Positions 6,932 through 8,133 of a stretch of DNA of 8,133 bases are shown here, one piece after another. Location: the NCBI GenBank assembly GCA_033764095.1, contig JANRJF010000288.1, positions 1 through 8,133 of the forward strand, given 5' to 3'. The notes under the pieces were generated by a model. It made no database searches. It saw nothing but the letters and a program-made list of their open reading frames with translations, and was not told where the DNA came from. How positions within the stretch are numbered: position 1 is the first letter of the stretch; every line of letters begins with the position of its first letter. The stretch is from JBDTMT01 sp033764095. Its GTDB lineage: Bacteria; Desulfobacterota; Binatia; HRBIN30; CADEER01. The translations under genes and the position numbers were made by a program.

Positions 6932-6933
6932 AC

Positions 6934-6958
6934 GGGCCGCTTCAGGTCGGAGCGCCCC
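6934..6958. terminator. Hairpin between convergent genes, candidate bidirectional terminator
   Basis: The sequence GGGcCGCT (6934-6941), a 9-nt loop and AGCGcCCC (6951-6958) form a GC-rich stem of seven pairs with one internal C-C mismatch. It starts 3 nt after the stop of the plus-strand DUF4124 gene and sits in the 48-bp gap before the stop of the minus-strand protease gene. No T-run follows on either side, so termination efficiency is uncertain. The position between two converging stops is the main support. Confidence 0.4.
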
Positions 6959-6979
6959 GCCGGAGCACGCACGACGTCC

Positions 6980-7546
6980 TCACCGTCCGCGATACAGCGA
7001 GTTCTGCCCGACCGTCAGTTGCAGTTGCGTCAGCACGTCGATGCCGAGCAGGCGCAGGCCGGGCGGCCCGACGATCACCTCGATGTCCTTGATCTCGGCG
7101 TTGCCGATGCGCAGCGACGCCACCTGGACGCGCGAGCCGCGGGTGAAGCCGCCGACGCCGCCGAGCAACTCCTCGCGGATCCAGCGCACGCCGATGTCGC
7201 TGGCCAGCGCTTCGTCGATCATCGTCACCTGCGCGCCGGTGTCGACGATCATCTGCGTCTGCGCCGTGCCGCGCGATCCCTTGAAGCCGACCCGCACCAG
7301 CTTGTGCGAGCGGACGTCGTCGACCTCCAGCGGCACCGGGCGGAACTCGCTCTGCGTCGTGGTGACGGTGACGTCGGCGCCGGGCGGCGGCGCCGAGTTC
7401 GAGAAGTGGAGCACGCCGTTGGCGTCCTTCCACTGGAACAGCTTGCTCTGCGCGACGGCGGTCGCGGCGCTGCACAGCGACAGGCTGGCGGCGGCGACGC
7501 CGGCAACCCAGGTGGCGCGGCGGCGCCGCTGTCGGGAGGCGGTCAT
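6980..7546 (-). CDS. DUF4124-retropepsin-like aspartic protease
   Basis: The 188-residue product starts MTASRQRRRRATWVAGVAAA. An Arg-rich n-region and hydrophobic core (11-30) give a signal peptide with a likely cut after AVA (V31-A32), or else an uncleaved anchor. A DUF4124 module follows (KLFQWKDANGVLHFSNSAPP, 35-54). The C-terminal half is a single-lobe, retropepsin-like clan AA domain. MIVDTGAQVTMID (99-111) holds the catalytic Asp102-Thr-Gly, GGVGGFTRG (129-137) fits the flap-side segment, and GLRLLGIDVL (163-172) is the hydrophobic-hydrophobic-Gly motif. With one DTG the active enzyme should be a homodimer. Periplasmic proteins of this TIGR02281-like type are common in proteobacteria, with unknown substrates. 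ATG 7546 is chosen because it starts the signal peptide; the frame extends to a TTG at 7585. The NTF2-like gene ends 47 bp upstream on the same strand, so they may share a transcript. Confidence 0.88.
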   Translation of the reverse strand: MTASRQRRRRATWVAGVAAASLSLCSAATAVAQSKLFQWKDANGVLHFSNSAPPPGADVTVTTTQSEFRPVPLEVDDVRSHKLVRVGFKGSRGTAQTQMIVDTGAQVTMIDEALASDIGVRWIREELLGGVGGFTRGSRVQVASLRIGNAEIKDIEVIVGPPGLRLLGIDVLTQLQLTVGQNSLYRGR

Positions 7547-7557
7547 GCGGATGCGCC

Positions 7558-7585
7558 ACGATAGCGGCCACCCGGCGCCGCGCAA
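7558..7585 (-). promoter_or_regulatory. Weak promoter-like pair before the DUF4124-protease gene
   Basis: On the minus strand TTGCGC (7585-7580) and TATCGT (7563-7558) are 16 nt apart, and the second box ends 11 nt before the ATG at 7546. Each box departs from consensus at two positions. The arrangement resembles the pair before the MptE-like gene: a TATCG word just upstream of the start and no ribosome-binding site. It may be chance. Confidence 0.2.
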
Positions 7586-7593
7586 CGCGAATC

Positions 7594-8031
7594 TCAGCCT
7601 GGGAGGGTGTGCCGGCTGAGCTCGCCGAGGTGGTCGGCGAGGACCAGGCGCTCGGCGAACCGCCAGCTGCCGCCGTGGCGCTGCCAGCGATCGTGATAGC
7701 GGCCGGCGAGGATCGCCTGCAGCGGCAGCCCGGGGCGCGCCTGCAGCACGGTGAAGGCGCAGCGGCTGCTGGCGCGGTCGCCGTCCAGCGTCACCACCAG
7801 ATTGGTGATCACGTGCTTGGTGCAGGGCAGGTCGTCGTAGAGCCGCACCGTGCCCCGGAACAGCGCCAGGACGGCGTCGCGGCCGCGCGGCGCGCGTCCA
7901 CTGCGGCCGCCGCGCAGCGTCGCGTCGGCGAACAGCGCGGCGACCCCGGCGAGGTCGCCGGCGTCGAGGCGCTCGGCGTAGGCGTAGACCAGCGCGGCAA
8001 TGGCGGCGCGGTGCTCGTCCGGATCGCTCAC
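7594..8031 (-). CDS. NTF2-like (SnoaL-type) protein
   Basis: The 145-residue protein has the NTF2-like cone-fold pattern of the SnoaL_4-type group. An N-terminal helix leads to YAYAERLDAGDLAGVAALFA (16-35). A second helix is GRDAVLALFRGTV (50-62), and CTKHVITNLVVTLDGDRASS (70-89) carries His73, at the position used by scytalone dehydratase-type members. GRYHDRWQRHGGSWRFAERL (110-129) closes the sheet. Such proteins are small dehydratases, isomerases or binding proteins, and are often found beside monooxygenases or dehydrogenases of hydrophobic-compound metabolism. No signal peptide is seen, so it is cytoplasmic. The start is GTG at 8031, overlapping the upstream stop as GTGA, with GGAGG at 8046-8042 (10 nt before the start); there is no earlier sensible start. 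Which reaction, if any, it catalyses cannot be read from the sequence. Confidence 0.85.
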   Translation of the reverse strand: MSDPDEHRAAIAALVYAYAERLDAGDLAGVAALFADATLRGGRSGRAPRGRDAVLALFRGTVRLYDDLPCTKHVITNLVVTLDGDRASSRCAFTVLQARPGLPLQAILAGRYHDRWQRHGGSWRFAERLVLADHLGELSRHTLPG

Positions 8032-8133
8032 CCGAGCAGCGCCTCCGCCGCCGCGTCGAGCGCGGCGGCGTGCGCCGCGCGGGTCGGGCTGCGCGGCAGG
8101 CCGGCGACCAGGTAATCGACGCCGGCGTCGGCC
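8028..8133 (-). CDS. C-terminal end of a gene upstream of the NTF2-like gene, possibly a luciferase-like monooxygenase
   Basis: Thirty-four in-frame codons run from the window edge to TGA at 8030-8028. They read ADAGVDYLVAGLPRSP followed by an Ala-rich helix ending EALLG. The segment (A)GVDYLV...P plus a terminal amphipathic helix resembles the last strand and helix of LLM-class flavin-dependent oxidoreductases (TIM-barrel), but it is too short to be sure. The four-base GTGA overlap with the NTF2-like gene, and the GGAGG lying inside this frame, support its being a real translated gene in an operon with it. Confidence 0.55.
   Translation of the reverse strand, partial: ADAGVDYLVAGLPRSPTRAAHAAALDAAAEALLG

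Noticed and set aside
7609..8115. A 168-codon plus-strand open frame opposite the NTF2-like gene
   Set aside because: Shadow of the NTF2-like gene and the gene fragment upstream of it; low-complexity Ala/Arg/Gly product.

Overview
The window is dense, very GC-rich bacterial DNA (about 70% G+C by eye). Its strong G/C third-position bias opens long meaningless frames on the opposite strand. The gene types are a DUF748/AsmA-like envelope protein, DUF4124 proteins with signal peptides, GT-B glycosyltransferases, and an NTF2-like protein behind a possible flavin-dependent monooxygenase. They point to a diderm bacterium of the soil/groundwater proteobacterial or deltaproteobacterial-Binatota type. 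That placement is an inference; no taxonomic marker lies in the window.

Left region, minus strand (1-2847): a three-gene run reading right to left. It starts with an MptE-like/DUF115-type protein (2167-2847). A 173-bp spacer carrying a large imperfect palindrome (2046-2127) follows. Then come two GT-B glycosyltransferases joined by a TGATG stop/start overlap (926-1993 and 1-926, the latter cut by the window edge). This looks like part of a surface-glycan locus.

Central region, minus strand (3017-6154): one 1045-residue gene for an N-terminally anchored AsmA-like protein with a DUF748 C-terminus. Its N-terminal half contains a clear internal tandem duplication of about 200 residues. It lies upstream of the glycan genes on the same strand, separated from them by 169 bp containing two small hairpins and a promoter-like pair.

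Right region (6278-8133): a plus-strand secreted DUF4124 protein with a cysteine-rich C-terminus diverges from the DUF748 gene. It converges on a minus-strand DUF4124-retropepsin protein, with a hairpin in the 48-bp gap between their stops. Upstream of the protease on the minus strand is an NTF2-like (SnoaL-type) gene. It overlaps by GTGA the 3' end of a further gene cut by the window edge, possibly a luciferase-like monooxygenase.

I saw no RNA gene, insertion sequence, CRISPR array or clearly new defence or mobile system. The most unusual points are the tandem duplication in the DUF748 protein, the inverted pair of related DUF4124 genes with different C-termini, the glycosyltransferase lacking the usual Glu in its donor-site motif, and the intergenic palindrome.
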